Numbered from the stretch's first letter, positions 8,801 to 18,253 are shown. The stretch: 64,000 bases of DNA from Bdellovibrionales bacterium (GCA_016714165.1 JADJNU010000007.1:10900-74899), one strand, 5' to 3'. The notes: generated by a model from the letters alone, not told the origin. A program made the numbers and translations.

Positions 8801-10124
8801 TTGGACTTGGGGTTGTGATGAATCTGGTTGCAATTACCGCTTTGTTGTAGATACAAATTCTAATACGGTACCTAGCGATTCCTTTTCCTCAACTGCTTCA
8901 ACAAGCAAAACAAGTGCGACTGGCACTTTTTATATTCATGTTCAGGCCCAAGACCCCGCAGGGAATACGTCCTCTGTAGCTCATGTATCGGCTAATATTG
9001 ACAATACCGTACCAACTCAGCCCGGTACTATCACTAAGGCCAACTACTCCACAAGCTTAACCTCATCCCCAACATTATCATGGGTTACTTCCTCCGATAT
9101 TGGAGCCGGGATTAATCGTTATGAAGTTGCAGTAGGGAGCACTTCTGGTGGCGCTGAAGCATTAAATTGGACATCTGTTGGAAATGTTTTAGGTACGACC
9201 GTCAACTCTCTCGATCTATCGAATGGGACAGCTTACTTTCCATCCATCCGCGCAGTTGATGTGGCTGGTAATATTTCGGTTGTCAGAACTGGAACGTCGT
9301 GGACGGTAGACAATGTCGCTCCCACTACGGTATCAAGTCTTAACGACGGAACTACCACCCATTTGGTAGACCGTAGTCCTTTGCTAACGTGGAGTTCGTC
9401 ATCAGATTTAGGTTCGGGTATATCAACTTACCAGATTGCCATTGGGACTACTTCTGGTGGCACTAATGTAACTGGTTGGACCTCTGTTGGAAATGTAACA
9501 AGTCATACAATAACAGGTTTAACTTTGCTTCCTGGGTCTACCTATTATGCATCAATTCGTGTTGTTGATAGTGCTACCAATATTAGTTCAATTGCAAATG
9601 GAGATGGTTGGTTAGTACACCCCTGTTCCCCTACTGGATCGATAGTCTTTCTCGCTCTGACTAACACAGAACAGAGTTTTCAAGTGCCCTCAGGATGCGA
9701 TGAAATACTTGTAAAATCTTGGGGTGCCGGTGGTGGAAATGGTGGAACAGGTTCGTCAACACAAGGAGCATCAGGGGCAGGAGGTGCGTTTGCATCTGGT
9801 GAAATTCCCGTAACACAAAATGAAACCCTCACAATAGTCGTTGGTGAAAAGGGATCTGACGGTGTCGGGGTCATAAGCGGTGTTGGTTCCGGTGGAGGTG
9901 GCGGTGGTGGTGGTTTTACTGCTGTTTATCGTAGTTCATTACCTTTATTAATTGCTTCTGGCGGTGGTGGAGGCGGTGGTGGAGCAAGAAACCCATCATA
10001 TTCACCACTGCCCGGTAATCCAGGAGGAATCATTGCTGCAAGCTGTACATCTGAGTTTAATTGTTCACTTATGTTAGGCGGTATTGGTGGTGGTTCAGGG
10101 TCTCTTTCTGCTGGTGGTACGTAA
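5847..10124 (+). pseudogene. giant subtilase lipoprotein, 5' part (split by insertion)
   Basis: Encodes a secreted S8 serine protease. There is a lipobox signal peptide (LAAC, Cys20), an Ig-like putative domain (about 40-120), the S8 catalytic domain with Asp170 (VAVSDSGVE), His214 (FHGTAVAG) and Ser437 (NGTSSAAP), a P/homoB domain (about 555-670), several fibronectin-III-like repeats with TSGGxxxxxWTSVG signatures (about 680-1255) and the start of a glycine-rich domain. The frame ends at TAA (10,122-10,124), which is partly contributed by the inserted IS66. Joining base 10,120 to base 17,745 restores one frame of 1,528 residues. The truncated form keeps the entire catalytic part and may still be active. 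Confidence 0.9.
10113..10120. repeat. 8 bp target duplication, left
   Basis: GGTGGTAC directly before the IS66 left end. The identical octamer stands at 17,737-17,744, directly before the resumed protease frame. Eight bases is the usual IS66 duplication length. Confidence 0.85.
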
Positions 10125-10194
10125 GCGCTCCATAAACCCTATTTTTGTGATTTGAACTTTCCACATATATTGCTCAGCAACCAAGGAGGCTTGA

Positions 10195-10497
10195 GTGGAA
10201 AATTCTGATCAAAGATTAAAAACCAAACAATATTGGCAAACTAAAATCAGGGAGGCAGAAAATTTCTCTGGCTCCGAGACCGAGTTCTGTCGACAAGAGG
10301 GACTGAACAACACCACGTTCAAGAATTGGAAGTATCGACTATCCATGGGAAGCAAGAGAGGGAGTGTTGGACGCCGAAAGCCGGTGAGCTCTGCTTTTGT
10401 TCCAGTGAAAATTCAGAAACCAAGAGCGGTTCGTTCGCTCCCTGACGCACAATGGGTGGCTGAGCTGATCTTTTATCTGCAGGGAGGTACTAGGTGA
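10195..10497 (+). CDS. tnpA: IS66 accessory protein TnpA
   Basis: The 100-residue protein has an IS66 TnpA-type helix-turn-helix segment (YWQTKIREAENF, then FCRQEGLNNTTFKNWKYRL). GTG start at 10,195 behind an AAGGAGG ribosome site. Its stop overlaps the start of tnpB by 4 bases. TnpA is required with TnpB for efficient IS66 transposition; its biochemical role is not settled. Confidence 0.85.
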   Translation: MENSDQRLKTKQYWQTKIREAENFSGSETEFCRQEGLNNTTFKNWKYRLSMGSKRGSVGRRKPVSSAFVPVKIQKPRAVRSLPDAQWVAELIFYLQGGTR

Positions 10498-10850
10498 AAT
10501 CTCCCAGTCAATTTGAGGGTGTTTTTCTGCATCGAGATCCTGTCGATTTGCGCCGTGGGATTCCGGGATTGAGTCAGATTGTGGAGAGTGCCCAGATGGG
10601 AAAGTTGAACGGGAAAAATCTTTTCGTGTTCTGTGGTCGACGACGGCACACGATCAAGATTCTGTATTTTGATCGAAGTGGGTTCTGTCTATGGCAAAAG
10701 CAATTGGATGTGGAAAAGTTCCCATGGCCGAGGAAATCTTTGCAGGAAGTAGTCCACATATCCACAGAGCAATTGAGCTGGCTTCTGGAAGGTTATGATG
10801 TTTGGAAAATGAAGCCATTTTCAGAAATAAATTTTGAAAGAGTCTGTTGA
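10494..10850 (+). CDS. tnpB: IS66 accessory protein TnpB
   Basis: The 118-residue member of the IS66 Orf2 family shows the signature DPVDLRRGIPGLSQIV, NLFVFCGRRRHTIKIL and FDRSGFCLWQKQL. Length and order are typical. It is coupled to tnpA by an ATGA overlap and followed after 32 bp by tnpC. Confidence 0.9.
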   Translation: MKSPSQFEGVFLHRDPVDLRRGIPGLSQIVESAQMGKLNGKNLFVFCGRRRHTIKILYFDRSGFCLWQKQLDVEKFPWPRKSLQEVVHISTEQLSWLLEGYDVWKMKPFSEINFERVC

Positions 10851-10882
10851 TCTTTCGAAGAAAATGTTGAAGAGTCCCGCGC

Positions 10883-12436
10883 ATGCAGCCGCGAGAGCTA
10901 TTTTCAAAACAAGAAGAGTTGTCCTCAGAGAATGAAGGCCTGAGAGCGCGTGCTCGTCTTGATGAAGAGAAGATCAAGTTCCTGCAAAGTGAGGTCACTT
11001 GGTTGCATGAGCAGATCCGTTCTCTCAAACGAGCGCAGTTTGGTAGAAAGTCGGAGTGTTGGGTGTCGCCGGAGCAGGGGGTGCTCTACAACGAAGTGGA
11101 ACTTGAAGTCTCCAAAGGAACATCCGAAGAGGATGAAACGCAGGTCGAGGTCACGGTTCCTGCGCATAAAAGGAAGCGAGGTCATCGTCGTCCAATCCCC
11201 GAGAATCTTGAGCGGGAAGTGGTGAAGATCGAGCTTCCAGAAAATGAGCGATTTACTGAAGAGGGAGACCCTCTCAAGGTGATTGGCTGGGAGGTTTCCG
11301 AGAAGCTCAAATATGAGCCAGCCAAAGTCAGTGTCCTCCGCTATGAGCGGGCCAAGTATGGAGTGGATAGCGGGGACTATGTGAAGACCGCTCCGCCTGT
11401 GCCTTGCGTGATCCCTAAGGGGATTGCCACTCCCGAGTTGCTTGCCGCCATTATCACCTCCAAATATTGCGATGGACTTCCGCTGTACCGGATTGAGGAG
11501 ATCATGGAGCGTCAGGGAGTTGATCTTCCCCGCAGCACGATGGCCCGCTGGGTTGTGCAAGTGGCGCAGGCTCTTGTGCCTGTCTGGAATGTTCTTTCAG
11601 ACCGGCTGATAACCTCTTTTTATGTGGCCGTGGATGAGACGCAAGTGCAGGTTCTCAAAGAGAATGGCAGGAAGGCCGAAGACAAATCATGGATGTGGGT
11701 GAGGAGTACGCCCTACGGGGACGAGAAGATTGTTCTGTTTGATTACCGCATATCCCGGAGCCAGGAAGCGGCCAGGCAGCTTCTGGACGGGATTACAGGA
11801 TATCTGCAATGTGACGGATTGAATGCCTATGATGTGTTGGAAAAACAAGAGGGCGTGATCCGCATAGGATGTGGGATGCACTCCCGCAGGAAGTTTGAAT
11901 CTGCCACAGTGGATGGGGCTAAGTCCGGCCGAAGCCTTGGAGAGGCAGGACTTGGTTACTTTAAAAAACTGTATGATCTGGAAGAAAAAATCGGCGAGAA
12001 GCCGCCTGATGAGCGGTACCGTCTGAGGCTGGAAATAGCTGAGCCCATCTGGAAAGAGATGAAGGAGTGGGCTGAAGGGCATCAGCCCAAGGTTCCAGCA
12101 AAAAGCAAGATCGGAGGGGCCCTCCGCTACTTTTTGAATGAGTATGAGTACCTGACGGGCTACCTCAAGGATGGGCGTCTGGAGGCGGACAATGGCTTTA
12201 CGGAGAGAGCGATCCGCAAGTATGCCATCGGAAGGAATGCGTGGCTGTTTTCCGACACCCCCGCAGGGGCCGAAGCCAGCAGTATCATGTACAGTTTCAC
12301 TGTCACAGCCAAAATCAATGGGGTGAACCCCTACGCGGCCATGGTTCGAATGCTCACTGAGCTACCACTGGCCAAATCCCTAGAAGACTTCGAGCGCCTC
12401 GCTGAGATCATTTTATCACCTGATTCTCGAGCCTGA
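10883..12436 (+). CDS. tnpC: IS66 transposase TnpC (DDE)
   Basis: The 517-residue transposase has an N-terminal coiled coil (about 5-60), a central region preceding the catalytic core, and acidic residues in VAVDETQ (near 252), QCDGLNAY (near 310) and GFTERAIRKYAIGRN (Glu near 440). It ends with the usual short C-terminal Orf3 tail. The frame is full and uninterrupted. It is the catalytic subunit for moving this IS and, by inference, the larger 7.6 kb unit. Base composition is visibly more GC-rich than the interrupted protease gene. Confidence 0.92.
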   Translation: MQPRELFSKQEELSSENEGLRARARLDEEKIKFLQSEVTWLHEQIRSLKRAQFGRKSECWVSPEQGVLYNEVELEVSKGTSEEDETQVEVTVPAHKRKRGHRRPIPENLEREVVKIELPENERFTEEGDPLKVIGWEVSEKLKYEPAKVSVLRYERAKYGVDSGDYVKTAPPVPCVIPKGIATPELLAAIITSKYCDGLPLYRIEEIMERQGVDLPRSTMARWVVQVAQALVPVWNVLSDRLITSFYVAVDETQVQVLKENGRKAEDKSWMWVRSTPYGDEKIVLFDYRISRSQEAARQLLDGITGYLQCDGLNAYDVLEKQEGVIRIGCGMHSRRKFESATVDGAKSGRSLGEAGLGYFKKLYDLEEKIGEKPPDERYRLRLEIAEPIWKEMKEWAEGHQPKVPAKSKIGGALRYFLNEYEYLTGYLKDGRLEADNGFTERAIRKYAIGRNAWLFSDTPAGAEASSIMYSFTVTAKINGVNPYAAMVRMLTELPLAKSLEDFERLAEIILSPDSRA

Positions 12437-12614
12437 AAAATACAGGTTATGAATCGCTTACCTGTCGACTCTTTCTTTTTTTCATTTGCTTAAAGCCTAT
12501 CCTCCATCCAGATTGCTCATTAAGTGGCTCTCTTATTGCAAATCCCCAATTCGGATTTTTTAGTTTTTTGTCAGATTTATCGAACTACCAAATTTTATTT
12601 TCCGGAGGAAGCTA

Positions 12615-13859
12615 ATGATGAGTAAAAGTATTTTAAGCCTGAGTTCACTCGTGGCCGTTGCCTTAATGACGGCTTCAACAATTGGTTGCAGTAAGCCCAC
12701 ACATAAGGGTCAGAAGACATTTGACAAGGACCTGGTCGGGTACTGGGCTCCTTCTCCAAAAGATGTAGACTCTCCTGAAAAGGCCTCTGGCGCAGAAGAC
12801 CAATCTAACGTGGCTCAGGTCACACGGATTGATCCTAACGGCGATGTCTTTGTTTTCGACGAAGAGAAACGTAGTTTCAACAAAATTGGAGTCGTGCAGG
12901 CGGACGGCTCGATTCTCCTGACGCCAGAGGTTTCAAATAGCGAGTTCGGTCCTGTCTCGTTTGTGTTAACTAAAATCGATATCGATAATATCAAGGTCGT
13001 TGGAACTGGTCCGGTGTCATCGGTACCAGGTTCAGGAGAGCCGGTGGGCAATCAGAAATTGGTGAAGAAGGACATATATTTTTTTAAGAGATTCACTCAA
13101 AGCCAACAAGAAGAATTTAACAAGGCCTTAGCGGCGGGAACCCAAAGGAAATCCCCCCCGAGCTCAGGTACGGTAGGCGGCCCTAGTGCGGCTACTCCTG
13201 GTGCCTTTGATGTGGATTTTGTGGGATACTGGGTGTTTCAGGGGCCGTATTATAACAATTATTACGATGTCTCGCCAGGGTCTGAGATTCCAAATGAGGC
13301 GAGAGTCCTTAGAGTTGATCAAAATGGGCAGGTCTTTATGTTAGCTCCTGCTCTTGGTCTTGCCATTGAAGATGGCGCACCCCCTTCTGTAAATGTTGGC
13401 GTTGTGCAATCGAACGGCGAGATTCTTTTGACACCAGAGTTTTTAGAGCTCGCTCCTGTTGGACTTATGGTTCTAATAAAAGATCAGTTCGGTCAGGTCC
13501 AAATTCGAATTGTGGAGGCTCAATTGGATTCAGACGGAGAGAGAATGGGTCGTCTTGATGATGAGTTCCACGTCGAACACTTGGCAAGAGTAACGGAAGA
13601 TCAATTTAAAAAGGCTGTCGAAAAACGAATCAAGAAGAGCATATCTGTCGAGGCTGTTGAGCCAGAAGCGCCTGCCGCTGCTGCCGAAGGAGAGCCAACG
13701 CAGCAGGAAGCAGCGGGCTTAGAAGAACCGCAGGTAGCTGGAAACCAAGAGTTAGAAGAGCCATCGCCAAGAATTCCAACAAACGAACTGGTTGAGATTG
13801 ACCCAATAACTTGGGAAGCTTCATTTCGCCAGCCAGTAAACCCCGCACTTCTTCAATAG
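12615..13859 (+). CDS. lipoprotein with two repeated domains
   Basis: The 414-residue protein has a lipobox (ASTIGC, Cys about 25). The body holds two versions of one module: DLVGYWAPSP...VTRIDPNGDVFVF...GVVQADGSILLTPE and DFVGYWVFQG...VLRVDQNGQVFML...GVVQSNGEILLTPE. So it is an internal duplication of a roughly 110-residue beta-rich domain, ending in a Glu/Ala/Pro-rich tail. A strong ribosome site (CCGGAGG) precedes ATG 12,615. It is the first of the passenger genes behind IS66. Function unknown; an outer-membrane lipoprotein is inferred. Confidence 0.75.
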   Translation: MMSKSILSLSSLVAVALMTASTIGCSKPTHKGQKTFDKDLVGYWAPSPKDVDSPEKASGAEDQSNVAQVTRIDPNGDVFVFDEEKRSFNKIGVVQADGSILLTPEVSNSEFGPVSFVLTKIDIDNIKVVGTGPVSSVPGSGEPVGNQKLVKKDIYFFKRFTQSQQEEFNKALAAGTQRKSPPSSGTVGGPSAATPGAFDVDFVGYWVFQGPYYNNYYDVSPGSEIPNEARVLRVDQNGQVFMLAPALGLAIEDGAPPSVNVGVVQSNGEILLTPEFLELAPVGLMVLIKDQFGQVQIRIVEAQLDSDGERMGRLDDEFHVEHLARVTEDQFKKAVEKRIKKSISVEAVEPEAPAAAAEGEPTQQEAAGLEEPQVAGNQELEEPSPRIPTNELVEIDPITWEASFRQPVNPALLQ

Positions 13860-14134
13860 AAAAATCTGAAGGAGAGTGGCCGAACATTCCCATCCCATCC
13901 CTATTTCTTAGATCTGGATGGCGATGGGAGGCTGCTCAAGTTGAGGCAGATCCCTTGACCAATTGCTGGACAAATGCTGCCTCAAATTATTTCACTAAGT
14001 GTATCAAGGCCTTATGGCTTTTTGAGGCCTGGTAGGCATTTTTTTCCTTTATTTCTCAATGTGGGCCGCCGATAGGTACTCTGTGAGTCGATTTTTGACT
14101 TGCCTTGAGGCAATATACTGGGAGGTATAGGAGC

Positions 14135-14566
14135 ATGGTACGTACAATGTGTATTCTTGTGTGTGATGAGCGTGAGACAGCTGACAAGTTGAAGTCCTTT
14201 GGACAAAGCAACGGTCTGACTGTTCAGGTTTATACGAATATGGAATGGCAGAAGGGAATGAGAGATTCTAGTTTTCTTCAGCAGCTTGCTGGAGAACTCC
14301 CATCATTGGCGATTGGTTCAAAGCCAATTGATGTGGGTGCAAAGATTCTTCCTTTCCCAGGTCCAGGTCAGCGCATGGATCATAACGGAAAAGTACAAAC
14401 GATCAATGAAATGGAAGCTCATGCGATTGAGAACGCCATTCATGAGTTCAATGGTAACTTAACTGAAGCAGCAAAGGCTCTGGGTATTGGCCGAGCCACC
14501 TTGTATCGCAAGGTTAAGCAATACAACATTGATCCTTCTGCTGCGAGACGGAGACGAGTTGCTTAG
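14135..14566 (+). CDS. Fis-type HTH regulator
   Basis: The start is taken at 14,135, where TAGGAG stands 4 bases upstream; a longer in-frame ATG at 14,105 lacks a ribosome site. The 143-residue protein has an N-terminal receiver-like half without the phospho-acceptor pattern and a C-terminal Fis/NtrC-type helix-turn-helix (AIENAIHEFNGNLTEAAKAL, GIGRATLYRKVKQY). There is no AAA+ domain, so it is a small DNA-binding protein resembling the response-regulator plus Fis-HTH type. It is followed by a strong terminator, so it is probably a single-gene unit. Confidence 0.8.
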   Translation: MVRTMCILVCDERETADKLKSFGQSNGLTVQVYTNMEWQKGMRDSSFLQQLAGELPSLAIGSKPIDVGAKILPFPGPGQRMDHNGKVQTINEMEAHAIENAIHEFNGNLTEAAKALGIGRATLYRKVKQYNIDPSAARRRRVA

Positions 14567-14616
14567 ACGAAAGGATTTTAACCTTTCACTTATTTCTTTA
14601 TTAGCCTGAAAACGAG

Positions 14617-14648
14617 AAGACCGGAGCGATAAGTCCGGTCTTTTTTTT
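14617..14648 (+). terminator. intrinsic terminator after Fis-type gene
   Basis: AAGACCGGA, a 7-base loop, TCCGGTCTT and a run of eight T form a textbook rho-independent terminator 50 bp after the stop. Confidence 0.9.
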
Positions 14649-14714
14649 CGTGCCGTTGTTCAGTCCTGCAGATGTATGGCTGTGCAGATGTGCAATTGAG
14701 CAGTTGAGATATTC

Positions 14715-15968
14715 TTGAGAGCAGCGATCGGAAGCATGTTGACAAAGCAAGCATGGATTTTATGGATCGGAGGATCTCTTCTGGTGTCCCTCTTGGCGGG
14801 CATGGCTTATTTTTCAGAAAAGCACAGAATTCATCTCGAATTGATTGCTTATGTTTGTAGTCTGGTTGAAGAGAAATTCTACGATGAGTCCGCTGAACTT
14901 AACAATTGGGCAGATGGCTGTAGGTCAGAGGCCCAGAAAATGGACTACCTCGAAGATACGCGTACTGTTCTGTCCCGCTTGCAAGCTCAACTCTACCGTC
15001 TTGGAATCTCTCATTCGGCGATTTATACTCCTTCAGAGGATAGGCTTCTTTGGGAGGGTCAGGGGAGAGAGAATGGGACCCGTGTTCGCCAAATTGAAGA
15101 TAAATATGTTGTCATCGAGGTGCTGCCTGGTAGCGCTGCTCTCAGGGCTGGAATAGCTCCTGGAGATCTTGTTGAAGAATATGCTGGAGAGGCCGTCTAT
15201 TCAGAGTGGCAACTCAATCAATTTTCTGGAACATTTGTTCTTCGTCGTGGTGATAAGCGATTTTCAGTTTTTTTGGAGCCGACAGAAATTAACGTCGATT
15301 TTAATCCTGTATTGGTCCCTGCAAAAAAGGACGTGGGCCTTTTGAAGATATCGAGCTTTCGGAATTCCTATTTTAAGAAGGAAGACTGGTTAAAAATCGT
15401 GAAGGCGATGGCGCAATACAAGGAAATGATAATTGATATTCGAGAGAACCATGGCGGCGGCTTTGTTTCTGCTCTTCGTGCTCTTTCTCCCTTCTTTTGT
15501 GACAGAACCAAGATTGGTCGCCTTCTCCAGCCGAGAAAAAACAAGGCGTTGAAATTGGAATTTGAGGACAACATGGACGAGACCTATCAGCACGGACTCT
15601 TGGATGTGGCCGGAGAGGTGGGTCTTTTTACCTATCCGGGATATGGCTGCTTTCGGGGGCCGGTAACAGTATTGACTAATTTTCAAACGGGCTCGGTATC
15701 GGAGATCTTCGCTTACGCTTTTAAACTGAGAGCCCGTTCCCGAGTGTGGGGAGAGCCGACTGCAGGAGATGTGGTTCTCGCGATATGGTATTTTTTATTT
15801 CCGTTGCCTAGAGGCTATAGTATCTCTGTTCCTGAGGCTATCTATCTCACTCACGATGAGATCAATCTTGAAGCGGGAGGGGTGTGGCCCGATAGAATAC
15901 TTAGCTATCGCCTGGAGGACGCCATTCGTGGGCGTGACACATGGATTGAGCAGGCCGCTATTCAATAA
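14715..15968 (+). CDS. S41-family peptidase with PDZ domain
   Basis: The 417-residue protein has an N-terminal membrane helix (about 12-32), a PDZ-like region (about 120-180, VLPGSAALRAGIAPGDLVEE) and an S41 C-terminal-processing-peptidase core: DIRENHGGGFVSAL, then TNFQTGSVSEIFAYAFK with the probable nucleophile Ser near 326, then WGEPTAGDVV. The expected Lys is not obvious. It is likely an inner-membrane-anchored periplasmic protease. An alternative start is the ATG at 14,736. It runs towards the convergent TPR gene. Confidence 0.75.
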   Translation: MRAAIGSMLTKQAWILWIGGSLLVSLLAGMAYFSEKHRIHLELIAYVCSLVEEKFYDESAELNNWADGCRSEAQKMDYLEDTRTVLSRLQAQLYRLGISHSAIYTPSEDRLLWEGQGRENGTRVRQIEDKYVVIEVLPGSAALRAGIAPGDLVEEYAGEAVYSEWQLNQFSGTFVLRRGDKRFSVFLEPTEINVDFNPVLVPAKKDVGLLKISSFRNSYFKKEDWLKIVKAMAQYKEMIIDIRENHGGGFVSALRALSPFFCDRTKIGRLLQPRKNKALKLEFEDNMDETYQHGLLDVAGEVGLFTYPGYGCFRGPVTVLTNFQTGSVSEIFAYAFKLRARSRVWGEPTAGDVVLAIWYFLFPLPRGYSISVPEAIYLTHDEINLEAGGVWPDRILSYRLEDAIRGRDTWIEQAAIQ

Positions 15969-15982
15969 GAGGTTCTTGGCTG

Positions 15983-17095
15983 CTACTCTTTGATTTTTCG
16001 TTTGCAGTCTTGAATTTGTTTTGTGTAGCGACGGGAGAGTTCATCTTTCTTTGCCAGACGCAATTTTCCTGCAGCTTCTCTGATTTTTTCGACCACATTT
16101 TCGTCGATTTCACAGGCCTTTGAGAAGGTTGCCAGGGCGTCCTCGTGATTTTCCTGTTCGAATTGACAAACAGCCAAGCCAGTCAAAGAGCGTGCTGACT
16201 TCTCATCGGCTGAGACAGCTTTGGCAAAATATGTTTGTGCCCCTGCGTAGTTTTTCTGGCGCAAATAGTATTCACCTGTGGCCCATTGGGCAAGTTCCGA
16301 TTTGGGAAATCGGCGCGCAGCTTGAATCAATACTTTGCCCGCACTTGTTTCATCTTTACTATCGAAGAGGCTTTGGGCCAAGTAGACATAGTTGTCCTGT
16401 AAATCCTTTTCGATACGCATTGCCTTACGACAAGCCTTTATTGCGGATTCAAGATACCCATCGATCGAATCAAGCCGACAAAGGTGGGAGTAGATAAGGG
16501 GGTCCTTTCCAAAGATCTTGACCATGTCCCGTAGAATGCTACGGCTTTCATAGTTGTTTTTTGTGCGCTGGAAAATATCCAGCAGAGAGTCGTAGGCTTG
16601 CCGGAACCGTCTCTGAATTTTAATTGCGTCTCTCATACTGTTTGTGGCTTCGGTGAATTTTTCAGATTTAAGGTAGGCCAGGCCTACTTTGTAATGTATG
16701 TCATATCTCTTTGGACCACTTTCGAGAGCCTTTTTTAAGACCCTGACTTCGTCCGTGTATTTTTTGACATTTTGGTAGGCTATTGCGAGCTGAAGGAGCG
16801 AGCTCAATGAGAGTTCATCAGTAAAGGGGCTCAGCAGTTCGATCACCTTCATTTCCTGGCCTTTAGATCTAGAATATTGAAGCGCCAGCGAAGATCTTAT
16901 TTTAATGCTATCTGGTTCAGCTTTCAGCCTTTCTTCAAGCGAGGAAATGGATTCTTCTGCTTCAGCCAGACCTATACTGGGTGAGTATTTTCCCAAGTAA
17001 GAAAAAAATGAGAGGCAAAACAAAAGGAAATACGAAAACAAAAAAACGGAATTTTTCTGAATCGGCCGTGATCTTGGATAATCAAGAAAGCGCAT
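15983..17095 (-). CDS. TPR-repeat protein, membrane anchored
   Basis: The 370-residue protein has one N-terminal helix (SVFLFSYFLLFCLSFFSYLG, about 17-36) and then roughly eight tetratricopeptide repeats, visible as spaced A/Y/L-rich helix pairs such as YDIHYKVGLAYLKSEKFTEA and AQWATGEYYLRQKNYAGAQT. It is a protein-protein interaction scaffold facing the periplasm. It is convergent with the S41 peptidase and leaves only 14 bp between the stops. Confidence 0.8.
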   Translation of the reverse strand: MRFLDYPRSRPIQKNSVFLFSYFLLFCLSFFSYLGKYSPSIGLAEAEESISSLEERLKAEPDSIKIRSSLALQYSRSKGQEMKVIELLSPFTDELSLSSLLQLAIAYQNVKKYTDEVRVLKKALESGPKRYDIHYKVGLAYLKSEKFTEATNSMRDAIKIQRRFRQAYDSLLDIFQRTKNNYESRSILRDMVKIFGKDPLIYSHLCRLDSIDGYLESAIKACRKAMRIEKDLQDNYVYLAQSLFDSKDETSAGKVLIQAARRFPKSELAQWATGEYYLRQKNYAGAQTYFAKAVSADEKSARSLTGLAVCQFEQENHEDALATFSKACEIDENVVEKIREAAGKLRLAKKDELSRRYTKQIQDCKRKIKE

Positions 17096-17410
17096 TCCTT
17101 AGTTTAGCTCTCCTTTTCTCACCTGAGAAGAAAAGATAGGTCTTTGGCCGAGGTTTAAGGAAATTTTTCTGCACGGAGTACACAAAAAAGCGTCCCGATC
17201 CGAAATGGTATGAGAAAGGGCTGTCGATTCAAGCTCTTTGCTGCGGTTTGTATCATTTTGAACCAAGCACGGGAGGCAATAAATGTTGAGCAGTCGTCGA
17301 ATCTTTCGTCACTTTAGTGCGCTGAATTGATCGTAATCCCGGCATGGCCTTCGCAAATTATGAAATCCAGACGCTAATATAGGCGAGTGAGATAACAGAA
17401 GGAATATCAG
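17096..17410. other. divergent intergenic region
   Basis: 315 bp between the divergently read TPR gene and the truncated gene at 17,411. It must hold promoters for both. I see no coding frame, hairpin or repeat I can support. Confidence 0.4.
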
Positions 17411-17736
17411 ATGTCAGAGCAGGGCGGTAAAGTCATAGAGCTACCAATCAGACCTCGGGTCCAAGAATCGAAGAATGGGGTTTCTCTGAAATCCTCCAAT
17501 TTTGAATTGAAACAGCACCGAAGAAAGATTCTAACTTCGGTTTCGATTGTGTCCATCGTATTAGGGGTAACCATGGTAAATAAAGTTCTCCTTGATCGAC
17601 CGGGATCGGATTCTGGTTCTTTGCGTCCTTCTAGCCCTTCTCGTTCTATTGCAAGCCTTGGAGAAATAGATAGTTCCAAAAATCGCGATTGGACCTGGGA
17701 GCGCAAAATGACAAATCAGCTCATTGAATCGGGCTC
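17411..17736 (+). pseudogene. membrane protein cut at insertion boundary
   Basis: Opens at ATG 17,411 and encodes a basic N-terminus, one membrane helix (ILTSVSIVSIVLGVTMVNKV, about 40-58) and a Ser-rich region ending ERKMTNQLIESG at the exact right end of the insertion. Beyond 17,736 the frame runs into the glycine-rich DNA of the interrupted protease and stops at 17,806. The true C-terminal portion was left behind at the donor site. Confidence 0.7.
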
Positions 17737-17744
17737 GGTGGTAC
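17737..17744. repeat. 8 bp target duplication, right
   Basis: GGTGGTAC, identical to 10,113-10,120. Confidence 0.85.
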
Positions 17745-18057
17745 TGGCGGATATTCAGGTACATCAATTTACGGAGGAACTGGTGGAATCGGTGGATCAT
17801 TATTAAGTAATAGAGGCGGTGGTGGTGGTGGCGGTGCAGGTTATTATGGGGGGATTGGTGGCATTTGCCCAAACAGTGGGCTTAATTCTGGCGAAGGTGG
17901 AATCGGTGGATCTTCATATAAAGATGTGTCCGTTTTAAATTCTGCTGTAACCGCAGGCAGCGGCATAAATCCGGGGGCTTCTTCAGATTCTGATTATGTT
18001 TCACCATACGGAAGATCACAGAACAACGGAAGAATGATTATTTATTGGGGCTATTAG
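17745..18057 (+). pseudogene. subtilase lipoprotein, 3' part
   Basis: Resumes the protease frame exactly after the target duplication and reads 104 codons to TAG (18,055-18,057). The residues are a glycine-rich domain (GGTGGIGGSL, GGGGGGGAGYYGGIGG) ending NNGRMIIYWGY, the usual closing strand of such domains. No start codon of its own, so it is not expected to be translated. Confidence 0.85.
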
Positions 18058-18076
18058 ATAACTTTGGTAATGAGAG

Positions 18077-18083
18077 ATATTTC
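18077..18083. repeat. 7 bp target duplication of IS21 element
   Basis: ATATTTC at 18,077-18,083 and again at 20,692-20,698, flanking the IS21 ends. Confidence 0.8.
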
Positions 18084-18253
18084 TGTCCCGTCTCACGTAA
18101 CGGGACCGGTATGACGCAGACAAATCTCACACAAGTGGACCGGTTATGTGGGGTCAAAATCTCATATACTTGGACCGGCCAAATGCTTAAAAATTAGGCA
18201 TAGAAACATCCACCTGAACTTCATGCAAGAATGACCCCTAAAAGGGAGGAAGC

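Larger units (their letters stand above)
10121..12461 (+). mobile_element. IS66-family insertion sequence
   Basis: A 2,341 bp element with ends GTAAGCG...CGCTTAC and three genes tnpA, tnpB and tnpC in the canonical order. The base after the right end begins CTGTCGAC, which does not match the octamer on the left. The two ends therefore do not share a target duplication by themselves. The element looks intact. Confidence 0.9.
10121..17736 (+). mobile_element. IS66 plus 5.3 kb passenger DNA moved as one unit
   Basis: The protease gene is interrupted exactly here, with GGTGGTAC on both sides. The left boundary is a genuine IS66 end (GTAAGCGCTCC). The right boundary is not: the genuine IS66 right end lies at 12,461 and the unit continues for another 5,275 bp through five chromosomal-type genes. 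The last is cut mid-frame at 17,736. The inner face of the right boundary, read inward, is GAGCCCGATTCAATG. It shares CGATTCA at the same offset (bases 6-12) with the true right end GTAAGCGATTCATAA. This fits a read-through event using a surrogate right end. Confidence 0.75.

Noticed and set aside
10121..17736. Ordinary composite IS66 transposon
   Set aside because: There is no second IS66 at the right boundary and the right end is not a GTAAGCG-type inverted repeat; yet the 8 bp duplication is perfect, so one-ended movement fits better.
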